Both the position numbers and the translations under genes were made by a program. 64,000 nucleotides of DNA from Sulfuricaulis limicola. GTDB lineage: Bacteria; Pseudomonadota; Gammaproteobacteria; Acidiferrobacterales; Sulfurifustaceae. Shown here one piece after another: positions 29,541 to 38,868 of the stretch; position 1 is the first letter of the stretch, and every line of letters begins with the position of its first letter. The notes beneath the pieces are model-generated. The model searched no databases, was not told the DNA's origin, and was given only the letters and a program-made list of their open reading frames with translations. The stretch covers positions 2,697,501-2,761,500 of the forward strand of contig NZ_AP014879.1 of the NCBI RefSeq assembly GCF_002355735.1, in the 5' to 3' direction.

Positions 29541-30323
29541 ATGGCAGAACCATCCGGAACAAGACTCCCTGTTTCCGCCGTCATCATCACCCGCAACGCG
29601 GCCTCCTGCATCGAACCCTGCCTGCAAAGCGTCAGCTTTGCCGATGAAATCCTGGTGGTCGACTCCGGCAGCACCGACGCCACGCTCGAGATCGCGCGCC
29701 GCCATGGCGCGCGGGTCCTGCACCAGGACTGGCTGGGCTACGGCGGGCAAAAGGAATTCGCCACGCGCCAGGCCAAACACGACTGGGTGCTGTCGCTGGA
29801 TGCGGACGAGCGCGTAAGCGACGAACTGCGCGAAAGCATCCGGGAAGCGCTGGCGGCGCCGAACTTTCAGGCCTGCCGCATGGCGCGCCGCAACCGCTTC
29901 ATGGGCCGCTGGCTGCGTCACGGCGAGGGCTATCCGGACTGGAGTCTGCGGCTGTATCACCGGGGGCACGCGCGCTGGAGCGACGACCCGGTGCACGAAA
30001 AAGTGGAAACCGGCGGCAAGATCATCACGCTGCCGGGCGACCTGCTGCACGAATCGGAACAGGGTATCGCCGATTATCTGGAAAAGCAGAACCGCTACAC
30101 CACGCTGCAGGCCGAGGCGATGCATCGCGCCGGGCGGCACGCCAACCCGCTCAAGCTGCTATTGAGTCCGGTGTTCCGCTTCATCAAGTTTTATTTCGTG
30201 CGCCTGGGATTTCTCGACGGCGTGCCGGGGCTGGTGCACATCTCGATCGGCTGCTTCAACAGCTGGTGCAAGTACGCCAAGCTGATCGATTTGCGCCGCC
30301 GAGAAAACCGAAAACCGGACTAA
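29541..30323 (+). CDS. family 2 glycosyltransferase (WaaE/KdtX-like)
   Basis: 260 aa. SAVIITRNAASCIEPCLQSV and ILVVDSGSTDATLEIARRHGARV form the GT-A nucleotide site, with VLSLDADERVS as the DxD metal site. The short length and lack of membrane span fit LPS-core beta-glucosyltransferases of the WaaE group. It is divergent from waaC, and its stop overlaps the waaL stop by four bases at the convergent end. Acceptor heptose is inferred from the family. Confidence 0.88.
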   Translation: MAEPSGTRLPVSAVIITRNAASCIEPCLQSVSFADEILVVDSGSTDATLEIARRHGARVLHQDWLGYGGQKEFATRQAKHDWVLSLDADERVSDELRESIREALAAPNFQACRMARRNRFMGRWLRHGEGYPDWSLRLYHRGHARWSDDPVHEKVETGGKIITLPGDLLHESEQGIADYLEKQNRYTTLQAEAMHRAGRHANPLKLLLSPVFRFIKFYFVRLGFLDGVPGLVHISIGCFNSWCKYAKLIDLRRRENRKPD

Positions 30324-31555
30324 CCGGCCGCGCCCCGGGCGCCCGGAATGCGGCGCGGACCCAGGTACATCGCCATCAACGCCATCGCCAGCATGGCGTG
30401 CTCCTGCTGGAAGGGCGTATTGAACGAGCCGGCGATCGCCGGCATCAGCAGCGCGCCGACCCCGGCGATCCATGTCCAGCGGTGACAACCGCCCGCCCTG
30501 GCGCCGCGTATCAACGCCGCCGCGACCAGCCCGAAAAACAGCAGCAGCGCCGCGAGCCCGAATATTCCTTCCTCCACCAGCTTGTTGAGAAACATGTTGT
30601 GGGCGTGCGTCAGGCGGAAGCCAGCCGGCCGCAACGGCTCGGGCAGAGGGACCGCGTCGGCGTCAATCGAATGGAAATTCTTGGGCCCGACGCCGAACCA
30701 CAGGTGCTCGCCGCGCTGGAGGTGCGCCAGCGCCACCCGCCACACATGTGCGCGCTCCAGATCCGCGGGAGCCATGGTCTTGTGCGTCAGGGTCTGTTCC
30801 AGCTTGAGCCAGGCGCGCGACGCGTTGAAACTGGACGGCAGAACGACGACCGATGCCGCCGCCACGGCCAGCACGACCAGCGCCGCATACCAGAAACGTC
30901 TTTGATTGATCACGATCAGCAGCAGCAGCACGATGCCGACGAACGCCATCATGGCGCCGCGACTGCCCATGGCGAAAAGCCCGATGATCATGACAATGGT
31001 CGCCGTGATCCAGAACCACAGCCGGCGGCCGGGAGTTTCCCGATTCTGCAGTCCGGCGACCACGAAGCCGATGCCGGCGATGGCGGCCATGCCGAGATAG
31101 ATCGCCGATTGCGTCACCACGCCGGCGGAATGAAACTCGAGCTGGCCGCGCGTGCCCTGCATTACTTCCAGCACGCCGTAGCCCAGCCCCGTCAACACGC
31201 CGAGCGCCAGCGCATAACCGGCCAGGCGCAGCTGGGGCTCGCTGTACCCTGCCCGGTAAATGCACCAGAAAAGAATCACGTAGCGCAGGACATCGAGCAC
31301 GCCCTTGGAACCGTCGGGAAACGGCCAGTTCACCGCCGTGCTGATCACGCCGGCCGCCAGCACGGCGAGCAGCGCGAGCTCGATGCGGTCCGGCCGGAAC
31401 CGCGCCAGCGCCGGCCATGAGGCGCGCCGCCCGAGCCACACCGCGACGTAAAGCGACAGCGCCAGCGTCTTCGGGCTCTCCATCGTCGGCAAGACGAACA
31501 GCAGCAGGCACAACAGAAACAGTTCGAGCTTGCCGGAAAAACTTGCAGTGGACAT
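30320..31555 (-). CDS. O-antigen ligase-family membrane protein
   Basis: 411 aa with about 11 hydrophobic segments. The long periplasmic loop ends in THAHNMFLNKLVEEGIFGLAAL, carrying the H-x-H-N pattern of Wzy_C/O-antigen ligases. WaaL joins O-polysaccharide to lipid A-core; Wzy polymerases look alike, so ligase is favoured only because the gene closes a core-transferase operon. It is the last gene of that operon, two bases after a family 4 glycosyltransferase. Confidence 0.83.
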   Translation of the reverse strand: MSTASFSGKLELFLLCLLLFVLPTMESPKTLALSLYVAVWLGRRASWPALARFRPDRIELALLAVLAAGVISTAVNWPFPDGSKGVLDVLRYVILFWCIYRAGYSEPQLRLAGYALALGVLTGLGYGVLEVMQGTRGQLEFHSAGVVTQSAIYLGMAAIAGIGFVVAGLQNRETPGRRLWFWITATIVMIIGLFAMGSRGAMMAFVGIVLLLLIVINQRRFWYAALVVLAVAAASVVVLPSSFNASRAWLKLEQTLTHKTMAPADLERAHVWRVALAHLQRGEHLWFGVGPKNFHSIDADAVPLPEPLRPAGFRLTHAHNMFLNKLVEEGIFGLAALLLFFGLVAAALIRGARAGGCHRWTWIAGVGALLMPAIAGSFNTPFQQEHAMLAMALMAMYLGPRRIPGARGAAG

Positions 31556-31557
31556 GG

Positions 31558-32745
31558 TCAGTTGAATATCTGCCCGAGAAAATCCTGATAACGCCGCGCG
31601 CGTTCCTCATAGGAATACTGCCGGACCCAGGCGCGGGCGCGGTCGGCCAGTGCGGCGGCCAGCTCCGGTGAAGCCATGAGCCGGTTCACCGCCGCGGCCA
31701 GTTCTTGCGCCGAGTCCGGGCTGACCATCAATGCTTCTTCGCCATCCCGCACCAGGCTCAGCGTGGTCGGTTGGCGCGCCACGATCATGGGCACGCCGCT
31801 GGCGGCGTATTCGAACAGTTTCATCGGCGAAGTGAAATAGCGGGACTGCACATTGCCGCCCAGCGGCAGCAGCAAGACATCCGCCTGCATCAGGAAGGCC
31901 GGCACGTCCGGCGGCGACAGGAATCCCGCATAGCGAACCCGCTGTTCAACGCCATGACGCCGCGCCACCGACTCGAGCGCCTGACGCGTCTGCGCTTCCG
32001 CGCCGGGCTTGCCGCCGGCCAGATCCAGCACGACCGGCGCCGGCAGATATTGCAGCGCCTCGATCAGGATATCGGTGTTCTTCCACGCCAGGAACTGGCC
32101 GGCGTAACGCAGGTGAAACCCACCATCGGCGCGCTTGCCCGCGCCGGCCGCGCCGGCAAAGGCCGCGAGATCGACGCCGTTGGGAAGCACCGCCACGCGC
32201 GCATGTTCCGGAAAAATTTCGTCCAGCAGCGTGACCTGCGATCCCACGGTAGCCACGATGCCGTCCACCTGACGCAATACATAACGCTCGCCGCGCCGGC
32301 TGAACCAGGCCCGCGCGCGCCGGCCGCGCTCCCGATAGACCATGTGCGGGAACGCGCCCTCGTGCAGCTCGATGATCACCCGGACCGGACGGGGGTGCGT
32401 GCGCCGGCGCAGGGCCAGCGCCAGGCGGGCATGATCCATGGTGCGCGTCACCAGCGCCACGGGAACATCGCTCGCGCCCATCAGCGCATCGGCGGCTTGG
32501 ACCAGGCGGCGCTTCCCGCCCCATCCTTCGGGAATGCAATGAAACTGCAAACCGGCCTGTGGCGACAGCCCGTGCCGCGTCACGGCATCATCGAGTTCCG
32601 CGCCGGACAGGGCGCGCGCGGCGCGATAGAACAGATGCACTTCGTGGCCATGGCGCATCAGCGAAGCGTAATCGCGCAACACCTGGAGCGTCTGGCCCGA
32701 GCCGGTGAACTCCAGGCGGTGCAGGTAAATGATCCGCAATTTCAT
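31558..32745 (-). CDS. family 4 glycosyltransferase
   Basis: 395 aa. GT-B fold: IYLHRLEFTGSGQTLQVLR at the start, VLPNGVDLAAFAG in the linker, and the donor site SPMKLFEYAASGVPMIVA with the E-x7-E-like glutamates typical of GT4. Cytoplasmic or peripheral. It probably adds a sugar to the outer core. Sugar and linkage are unknown. It sits in an operon with four base-scale junctions on both sides. Confidence 0.87.
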   Translation of the reverse strand: MKLRIIYLHRLEFTGSGQTLQVLRDYASLMRHGHEVHLFYRAARALSGAELDDAVTRHGLSPQAGLQFHCIPEGWGGKRRLVQAADALMGASDVPVALVTRTMDHARLALALRRRTHPRPVRVIIELHEGAFPHMVYRERGRRARAWFSRRGERYVLRQVDGIVATVGSQVTLLDEIFPEHARVAVLPNGVDLAAFAGAAGAGKRADGGFHLRYAGQFLAWKNTDILIEALQYLPAPVVLDLAGGKPGAEAQTRQALESVARRHGVEQRVRYAGFLSPPDVPAFLMQADVLLLPLGGNVQSRYFTSPMKLFEYAASGVPMIVARQPTTLSLVRDGEEALMVSPDSAQELAAAVNRLMASPELAAALADRARAWVRQYSYEERARRYQDFLGQIFN

Positions 32746-32766
32746 GGGGAGGCTGCGCGCAGGCTG

Positions 32767-33864
32767 TTATCGGCGCGTGCCGGCCATGGCGCCGGCGAAC
32801 ACCTTTTCCATCCGGTCGAGCATCGGGTCGAGCCCGAAGTGCGCCAGCGCGAACTGCCGCGCCTGGGTCCCGATACGGCTGCGCAGGCTGGCGTCCGCGG
32901 CCAGTCTTTCCAGCGCCTGCCACAGTTCCTCGGCGTCCTTCGGCCTGACCAGCAGTCCGGTGGCATCGTGCGTTACGATCTCGCCGATGCTGCCGACCGG
33001 GGTCGTCACCACCGGCAGCGCGCACAACATCGCCTGCATGATCGCCTGCGGCACGCCCTCGTTGGCGTAGGACGGCAGCACGAAAATATCCATCGCCTGC
33101 AACCACGGCAACACGTCACGCTGGTCGCCGGGCATGAAGACGCGGTCCTGGAGACCGAGCTCCATGATCTGCCGCCGCAAGGTCTCGCGCTGCGGCCCGT
33201 CTCCCAGGATGATCAGCCGCGACGGCCGCGTGGACAGGCGGCTGAAGGCCTGGACCAGGTATTCATGTCCTTTCCAGCTGCGCAGGGTGGCCGCGATGCC
33301 GATGACCAGCACGTTGGCGTCGATCCCCAGTTGCGCGCGCCGGGCGGCGCGGTGGCCGGGCACGAAATACTCCGTGTCCATGCCCGTCGGCACCGAGGTG
33401 ATGCGCGCGGGATCGTAGCCGTTCTCCAGAATCAGCTGCAGGCGCAATTTCTCGCCGGTGGTAACGATGTGCCGGGTCGCCTTCTGGTACAGCCAGCGCG
33501 TCAGCCGGTTTTTCGGCACCGACGCCGAAATGTGGCGCGTGCGCACCAGCGGCGGCGGCTGCGCGAGCAGGCGCGAGGCCAGCGCCACCAGCCAGGTGTC
33601 GGTCGAGCTGTGCGTATTGATCACGTCGACCGGCACGGCCTTGAGCCAGCGGCGCAGCGCCAGCACGCCCGGCAGGCGCTTGCGCCCGATCGGCAACGCC
33701 ACCACGGGAATCTTGCGCTGCTCCGCTTCGGCGAAAATACGCGCCTCGGGCGGACACAGCAGCGTCACCCGGTGCCCGCGGCGCAGCATGCCTTCGGCCT
33801 CGGTCAGGATGCGTATTTCCTGTCCGCCCCAGCCGCACGAGGCCTCGGTGTGAACGATATGCAT
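32767..33864 (-). CDS. family 4 glycosyltransferase
   Basis: 365 aa. HTEASCGWGGQEIRILTEAEGM opens the acceptor domain. The donor domain contains GDGPQRETLRR and PSYANEGVPQAIMQAM, the GT4 nucleotide-sugar motif. ATG at 33864 (MHIVHTE) is the natural start, four bases after the preceding stop; upstream frame belongs to shadow sequence. Likely acts on the LPS core; specific sugar unknown. Confidence 0.87.
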   Translation of the reverse strand: MHIVHTEASCGWGGQEIRILTEAEGMLRRGHRVTLLCPPEARIFAEAEQRKIPVVALPIGRKRLPGVLALRRWLKAVPVDVINTHSSTDTWLVALASRLLAQPPPLVRTRHISASVPKNRLTRWLYQKATRHIVTTGEKLRLQLILENGYDPARITSVPTGMDTEYFVPGHRAARRAQLGIDANVLVIGIAATLRSWKGHEYLVQAFSRLSTRPSRLIILGDGPQRETLRRQIMELGLQDRVFMPGDQRDVLPWLQAMDIFVLPSYANEGVPQAIMQAMLCALPVVTTPVGSIGEIVTHDATGLLVRPKDAEELWQALERLAADASLRSRIGTQARQFALAHFGLDPMLDRMEKVFAGAMAGTRR

Positions 33865-33868
33865 GGCG

Positions 33869-34831
33869 TCAGTATGCCGGCGTGGTACGGCTTTCCATCC
33901 GTGCCTTCCATTCCCGCGCGGCCGCCGCGATCGTGCGGGCACGGTGCTCATAGGTATGCTCCCGGAGTACGCGCGCGTGGGCGCGCTCGGCGATAGCGCG
34001 CGCCTCCGGAAAGTTCGCCAGATAATGCCTGACCTTGCCGACGCAATCTTCCATGCTCGTGAAATCCACCCATTCCTTTCCGATATCGAAATCACTCGCG
34101 GCATGCTCGCGCGTGTCACTCAGGAGAAACCCGCCGCACGCGGGCACGCCATAGCAGCGCTCCGGCAGCCCCCAGCTTTTCTCGGGACCGTCGTCGCAGG
34201 CCGCGCCGAAATTCAGGTTGATGCGGCTGCGCTGGATCAGCTCGATCTGGTCCTGGAACGGCGTGTCCTTGCCGTGGCGGAACCACGTCGAGACGCCGAA
34301 ACCGGCCAGGCGCCGTTCCAGCTCGGCAAAAAATTGCGCGCGCCCGGTGAATTCAGGATATTTCCGCGCATCCAGCGTGCCGACGAAGGAGACGTCATGA
34401 CGGTAGCCGCGCGGGTCGCGCAGCTCCGCGAGCGTGCGTCCGGCCAGATTGTAACGCGAGGTCCACGCGGCGTTGGGCAGATAGCGCACCTCGGATGCAA
34501 ACGCCGTGGCCCCCTGGAGGCTGTGCGCCATGTAGATGTCCAGCACGCGCAGCTGGCGGAACCACCACAGGCGGCGGCGTTTGGCGCCCTTGTTCCACGG
34601 CGCGTCGCGGTTCCATCCGATCAGCGGGATGCGGCGGCGGCGCAGCCGCGACTTGAGCCGCAGCGTGTCCCACGGGCGCTTCATGGCGTCGTACATGTCG
34701 ATCAGGTAGCCGTCGCAATCCTGCAATTGTTCGTCCGACGGGTTCCACAGGTTTTCATATACGGTGTAGCCGCCGCTTTCCAGGCCCTCGCGGATCGGAA
34801 CGAAGTTGCGGTAATTGACGATGAACTTCAT
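33869..34831 (-). CDS. CgeB-like / glycosyl-transferase 1_2 family protein
   Basis: 320 aa. The second half has SRINLNFGAACDDGPEKSWGL and RCYGVPACGGFLLSDTREHA, the motif of the 'Glyco_trans_1_2' (CgeB-like) donor domain. The N-terminal half is short (YDAMKRPWDTLRLKSRLRRR). ATG at 34831 overlaps the preceding stop as ATGA. Putative glycosyltransferase in the LPS core operon; activity not shown for close relatives known to me. Confidence 0.8.
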   Translation of the reverse strand: MKFIVNYRNFVPIREGLESGGYTVYENLWNPSDEQLQDCDGYLIDMYDAMKRPWDTLRLKSRLRRRRIPLIGWNRDAPWNKGAKRRRLWWFRQLRVLDIYMAHSLQGATAFASEVRYLPNAAWTSRYNLAGRTLAELRDPRGYRHDVSFVGTLDARKYPEFTGRAQFFAELERRLAGFGVSTWFRHGKDTPFQDQIELIQRSRINLNFGAACDDGPEKSWGLPERCYGVPACGGFLLSDTREHAASDFDIGKEWVDFTSMEDCVGKVRHYLANFPEARAIAERAHARVLREHTYEHRARTIAAAAREWKARMESRTTPAY

Positions 34832-35961
34832 GGCGGCGCGAGCAAACCGCGGTAGAGCTGCGCCAGCCTGTCGCTCATGGCGGCAAGCGTCAACGGCTCC
34901 ACCGTCCGGCGCGCGGCCCGTCCCAGGCGTTGCCGGGTTTCCGCATCGAGCAGACGGCGCATGAACCCGGCCTGTCCCTCGACATCCAGGGCATCGCCGG
35001 CGAAACCGTTGTTTCCGTTCTCGATCAACTCGGCCGCCCCGCACTGGAGACTGATAACGACGGGCAGACCGCTGGCCATCGCCTCCAGCGCCACGTTGGG
35101 AAACGGATCGTAAAGCGTGGGCAGGGTCAGCGCATCGGCCGCTCCATAATAAGGTTTGACATCGCCCTGGGCCCCGGCAAAGAACACGCGCCCGGCCAGG
35201 CCGAGCGCACGGGTGCGACGCTGGAACCGGTCGGCATGCTTGTCCCGTCCCACCACCAGCAAAAACGCGTGCTCCGGAAGTTTGGTCATGGCCTGCAACA
35301 ACGCCGACACACCCTTGCGCTCAAACCCGGAACCGACGAACAAAAACAGCGTCGCGCTTTCCGGGATCCCGTGACGCGCGCGAATTTCCGCGCGATGTGT
35401 TTTCAGATCAGGATGATAAACCGAGGTGTCGATGCCACTGTAGATCACATGCAACTTCGCGTCCGGCACGCCGAAGTTGCGCCTGATCTCATCCTTCACC
35501 ATCCGTGAATTACAGATCACCGCCCTGAGGCGCGGGCTGGTGAACATCCGTTTTTCGGCCCGCTTTGTGTAACAGTGATAAGGATTAAGCATGATGCCGA
35601 GACGCCCCAAAGACCCGCGCACGCGCGTGAGCTGCTTGAGCCATTCTCGATGCACGCCGTCGCCGGCGCGGTAGATGTCGCAGCAGGCGATGCGCTCGTG
35701 CGACTGCACCAGGTCGAACGGTCTTTTTTCCAGATCGCGGCAGACGGCGCGCGCGAACGACCAGTCGCGCCACAGCCGTCCGAGATAAAACGGATTGCAG
35801 GTGATGACCTCGAAGCCTTCTCCCCCGCGCCATTCACGCGTGATCAAAGTCAATTGCACGTTGCGGGTTTTCAGCGCTTCCAGTGCGCGCGACACGAAGC
35901 GCTCGGCGCCGCCATCCTGCGCATAGCGTTGACGGACGAAGGCCACCCTCGGCGCCATCAT
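34828..35961 (-). CDS. family 4 glycosyltransferase (WaaG-like)
   Basis: 377 aa. VAFVRQRYAQDGGAERFVSRAL is close to the WaaG (core alpha-1,3-glucosyltransferase) start, VICNSRMVKDEI lies in the middle, and the donor motif is PTLYDPFPNVALEAMASGLPV. WaaG adds the first glucose to heptose II. The ATG at 35961 overlaps the heptosyltransferase stop as ATGA. An alternative ATG follows one codon later. WaaG-like is a family statement; acceptor inferred. Confidence 0.88.
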   Translation of the reverse strand: MMAPRVAFVRQRYAQDGGAERFVSRALEALKTRNVQLTLITREWRGGEGFEVITCNPFYLGRLWRDWSFARAVCRDLEKRPFDLVQSHERIACCDIYRAGDGVHREWLKQLTRVRGSLGRLGIMLNPYHCYTKRAEKRMFTSPRLRAVICNSRMVKDEIRRNFGVPDAKLHVIYSGIDTSVYHPDLKTHRAEIRARHGIPESATLFLFVGSGFERKGVSALLQAMTKLPEHAFLLVVGRDKHADRFQRRTRALGLAGRVFFAGAQGDVKPYYGAADALTLPTLYDPFPNVALEAMASGLPVVISLQCGAAELIENGNNGFAGDALDVEGQAGFMRRLLDAETRQRLGRAARRTVEPLTLAAMSDRLAQLYRGLLAPP

Positions 35962-37037
35962 GCCGACGCCAGAATCTGCCTGACCGCGCTCAAAACCTCT
36001 TCGACGGTAATACCGGTCAGGCACTCGGATATCTTGCTGTTGCCACAGCCGTCCTGCCCGCAGGGCCGGCACGAGTAAGGCAAGGTCAGCACGCGGTGGC
36101 GCACCTGCCACGGACCCCAGATCAGTTCGTTGCTCGGCCCGAACATGGCGACACAGGGCGTCTGCACCGCCGCGGCGATGTGCATGGGCACGGAATCCAC
36201 GCCGACGAAACATTTCGCCTGTGCCGTCAGCGCCGCCAGCTGCTTGAGGTTGAGCTTGCCGGACAGGTCCACCACCGGTTTCTTCAGGCGCGCGGTGATG
36301 CGCGCGGCGTATTGCAACTCGGGCTCGCTCGGCGCGGCGGTCAGCACCACCGACTCGCCCGCTTCCTGCAAAGCGGTGATGAGCGCCGCGTTTTTTTCCG
36401 TGGTCCAGCTCTTGAACATCCAGCGCGACGTGGGATGCAGGTGAATAAAGCCCTTGGACGCCAGACCGTGGCGCGCCAGCAGTTCGCGCACCGAGCGCTC
36501 GGCCTCGGCCCCGGGCACCAGCGTGAGGCGGCGCTCGTCCGCCCGCGGCTGAATGCCGATCCGGCGCAGGGCATCCAGATGCATTTCCACGGTGTGGCGC
36601 TGGTCCGGGGCCCGGTACAGGTGGGTGAAACTGTTGCGCCACAGCCGCCCGCGCTTGGCGGGATAGTCGCGCGCCACGCTGTAAGGCGGCTTCAGCAGCA
36701 GACTGATCACCGCGCCGCGGGACTTTTCCGTGAGGTGCACGATCAGGTCGTAATGGCGCGCGCGCAGCGCGCGGAACAGGCGCCATTCGTGCGCCATCTG
36801 CGCGGTCCAGTCCTCCTGCTTCCAGGCGCGGTCGATGGTGAACACATTGGCGATCGCGGGATGGCCGGACAGCATCGGTTCGGTGTCGCGGTACACCAGC
36901 GCGTCGATCTCGACCTGTGGCGCGTGATTCTTGAGAACCGTGAAAACCGGGGAGGTCAGCAACACGTCGCCAAGGTGGCGCAGCTTGACCACCAGCACGC
37001 GGTGCAGGGTCGAGAGATCGACGGCGTCCTTGAGCAT
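35958..37037 (-). CDS. waaQ: lipopolysaccharide heptosyltransferase III-like (GT9)
   Basis: 359 aa. RVLVVKLRHLGDVLLTSPVFTVL opens a GT9 fold. FIHLHPTSRWMFKSW is the ADP-heptose site, and CFVGVDSVPMHIAAAVQTPCVAMFGPS is the signature. It resembles WaaQ more than WaaF (longer, with a C-rich ending SCRPCGQDGCGNS). It begins 30 bp after the waaF stop and overlaps the next gene, in the core operon. Confidence 0.88.
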   Translation of the reverse strand: MLKDAVDLSTLHRVLVVKLRHLGDVLLTSPVFTVLKNHAPQVEIDALVYRDTEPMLSGHPAIANVFTIDRAWKQEDWTAQMAHEWRLFRALRARHYDLIVHLTEKSRGAVISLLLKPPYSVARDYPAKRGRLWRNSFTHLYRAPDQRHTVEMHLDALRRIGIQPRADERRLTLVPGAEAERSVRELLARHGLASKGFIHLHPTSRWMFKSWTTEKNAALITALQEAGESVVLTAAPSEPELQYAARITARLKKPVVDLSGKLNLKQLAALTAQAKCFVGVDSVPMHIAAAVQTPCVAMFGPSNELIWGPWQVRHRVLTLPYSCRPCGQDGCGNSKISECLTGITVEEVLSAVRQILASA

Positions 37038-37067
37038 CGCGCCAACGATAGCAGATTTTATCAGGCC

Positions 37068-38072
37068 TTACTTCTTGAGCGCCGCGAGCACGCGCTCCGG
37101 CGTGAGCTGTCGCAGGCAGTTGAGATGCCCCAGCGGGCACTCGCGTTTGAAGCACGGACTGCACGACAGACCGAGCCAGAGCACCGTGGCCTTGGCGCTC
37201 ATCGGCGGCGTGTGACGCGGGTCCGAGGAACCGTACAGGGCCACGACCGGGCGATCGAGCGCCGCGGCCACGTGCATGAGGCCCGAGTCGTTGCTGACCA
37301 CGGCAGCGGTCAGCGACAGCAGGTCGAGCGCCTCTTCCAGCGTGGTCTGGCCGGCGAGATCGAGGCAGCGTCCCTGCGTGAGGGACTGAACGGCGGCGGT
37401 TTCGGGTTGGTCCTTGTTCGAGCCGAACAGCCACACCTCCCGGCCCTCGGCGAGCGCCGCGTTCGCCACCGCGGCAAAATATTCCGCCGGCCAGCGCTTG
37501 GCCGGACCGTATTCGGCGCCGGGACACAGTCCCAGCACCGGCGTCACGGGCGGATGGCGGTTCCAGCGCGACAGCGTGGCACGCGCCTTGTCCGCGTCCG
37601 CCTGCAGTCGCGGCAGGGGAATCTCCGGCAGCGCTTCGTCCGGCGCGATGCCGAGCGCGACGAACCGGTCCACCGTGCGCGGCAGCTTCTGCTTGTCGAG
37701 CCGGCGCACGTCGTTGAGCAGGCCGTAACGCCACTCACCCGTGAAGCCGGTGCGTACGCGGGCGCGCGCGATGAAAGGAACGATGGCGGACTTGAGCGAG
37801 TTGGGCAACACGATGGCGCGGTCGTAATCGCGCGCGCGCAGTTCGCGCCCGAGACGCCACCGCGCGCCGAGCCCGAGCCGCCCGTGCACGAACGGCGCCG
37901 CAATCGCCGCGTCCACCTCCGGCATGCGCGCCAGCAACGGATGCGTCCAGGCGGGTGCCAGCACGTCGAGACGCGCACCGGGATGACGCTGCTTGAGGAC
38001 CTGGAACAGGCTCTGCGCCAGCACCATGTCGCCGACCCAGGACGGGCCGACGACGAGAAGACGTTGGGCCAT
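37068..38072 (-). CDS. waaF: lipopolysaccharide heptosyltransferase II
   Basis: 334 aa, GT9. RLLVVGPSWVGDMVLAQSLFQ and LGLCPGAEYGPAKRWPAEYFA are diagnostic of WaaF, as is VVSNDSGLMHVAAALDRPVVALYGSSDPRHTPP. It adds the second heptose. ATG at 38072 chosen; the TTG nine bases upstream is less likely. First gene of the minus-strand core operon (waaF-waaQ-four glycosyltransferases-ligase). Confidence 0.95.
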   Translation of the reverse strand: MAQRLLVVGPSWVGDMVLAQSLFQVLKQRHPGARLDVLAPAWTHPLLARMPEVDAAIAAPFVHGRLGLGARWRLGRELRARDYDRAIVLPNSLKSAIVPFIARARVRTGFTGEWRYGLLNDVRRLDKQKLPRTVDRFVALGIAPDEALPEIPLPRLQADADKARATLSRWNRHPPVTPVLGLCPGAEYGPAKRWPAEYFAAVANAALAEGREVWLFGSNKDQPETAAVQSLTQGRCLDLAGQTTLEEALDLLSLTAAVVSNDSGLMHVAAALDRPVVALYGSSDPRHTPPMSAKATVLWLGLSCSPCFKRECPLGHLNCLRQLTPERVLAALKK

Positions 38073-38222
38073 GCCGGTCAAATGCGCCGTGTGAAGCTGG
38101 CGCGCCGCCGGTCGGAAGACTTCGGGAGAGGGGGGTGGACGCTGGTCCCGCGCATGCGGGGATTCTAGGCAGTCGCTGAATCGGGTTCAACCGCGGCCGG
38201 CGGAACCGATTAAAATGCGCCG

Positions 38223-38717
38223 ATGGAACTCTCCATTCTGCTGTGGGTGCTGGCCGCCCTGCTGGTGCTGGCGGGATTCGCCGGGTTGTTCCTGCCGATG
38301 TTGCCGGGCGCCGTGCTGCTGTTCGCCGGCCTCGCCGTGGCGGCGTGGGCCGATGATTTCGTTTATGTCGGCTGGGGCACGCTGACGGCGCTGGGCGTGC
38401 TGGCGCTGCTGACCTACCCGGCCGATCTGTTCGCCAGCGCCTTCGGCGCCAAACGCTATGGCGCCTCGCCGCGCGCCGTCACCGGCGCCGTCGTCGGCGC
38501 GGGGGTGGGGATTTTCTTCGGCCTGCCGGGCATCCTGCTGGGGCCTTTCGTCGGCGCGGTGGTCGGCGAGTTTTCCACGCAGCGTCATCTGGGAAAAGCC
38601 GGTCGCGCCGGTTTCGGCGCGACCGTGGGAATCGTGCTGGGAACCGCGGCCAAACTCGCCATCGCCTTTACCATGCTGGGAATATTCGCCATTGCCCGCT
38701 TTGCCGGGGGAAACTAG
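38223..38717 (+). CDS. DUF456 membrane protein
   Basis: 164 aa with hydrophobic segments near 5-40, 50-68, 85-110 and 135-158. GLFLPMLPGAVLLFAGLAVAAWADDF and GIFFGLPGILLGPFVGAVVGE are the glycine-rich blocks of DUF456. Function unknown. It is divergent from waaF. Confidence 0.85.
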   Translation: MELSILLWVLAALLVLAGFAGLFLPMLPGAVLLFAGLAVAAWADDFVYVGWGTLTALGVLALLTYPADLFASAFGAKRYGASPRAVTGAVVGAGVGIFFGLPGILLGPFVGAVVGEFSTQRHLGKAGRAGFGATVGIVLGTAAKLAIAFTMLGIFAIARFAGGN

Positions 38718-38868
38718 CGCGCCGCCCGGAAATTTCCCGGCGAAAAGGGTAGTACACTGGCGCTGTCAGGAAAGTTGAAATAGATCAATTGCCGGGCCGC
38801 CGGATTTGCATATGATTATTCGATTCCGGCATCAGGACCGGGACGGCCCATCCAGAGCGAGGAACACC

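Noticed and set aside
34828-37734. 968-codon frame spanning the WaaG-like and WaaQ genes
   Set aside because: Only its last 377 codons are real; the upstream part is an out-of-frame reading of waaQ and waaF, which have strong homology.
31705-38168. Long plus-strand frames opposite the LPS glycosyltransferase operon
   Set aside because: They mirror seven well-recognised minus-strand genes with overlapping starts and stops.
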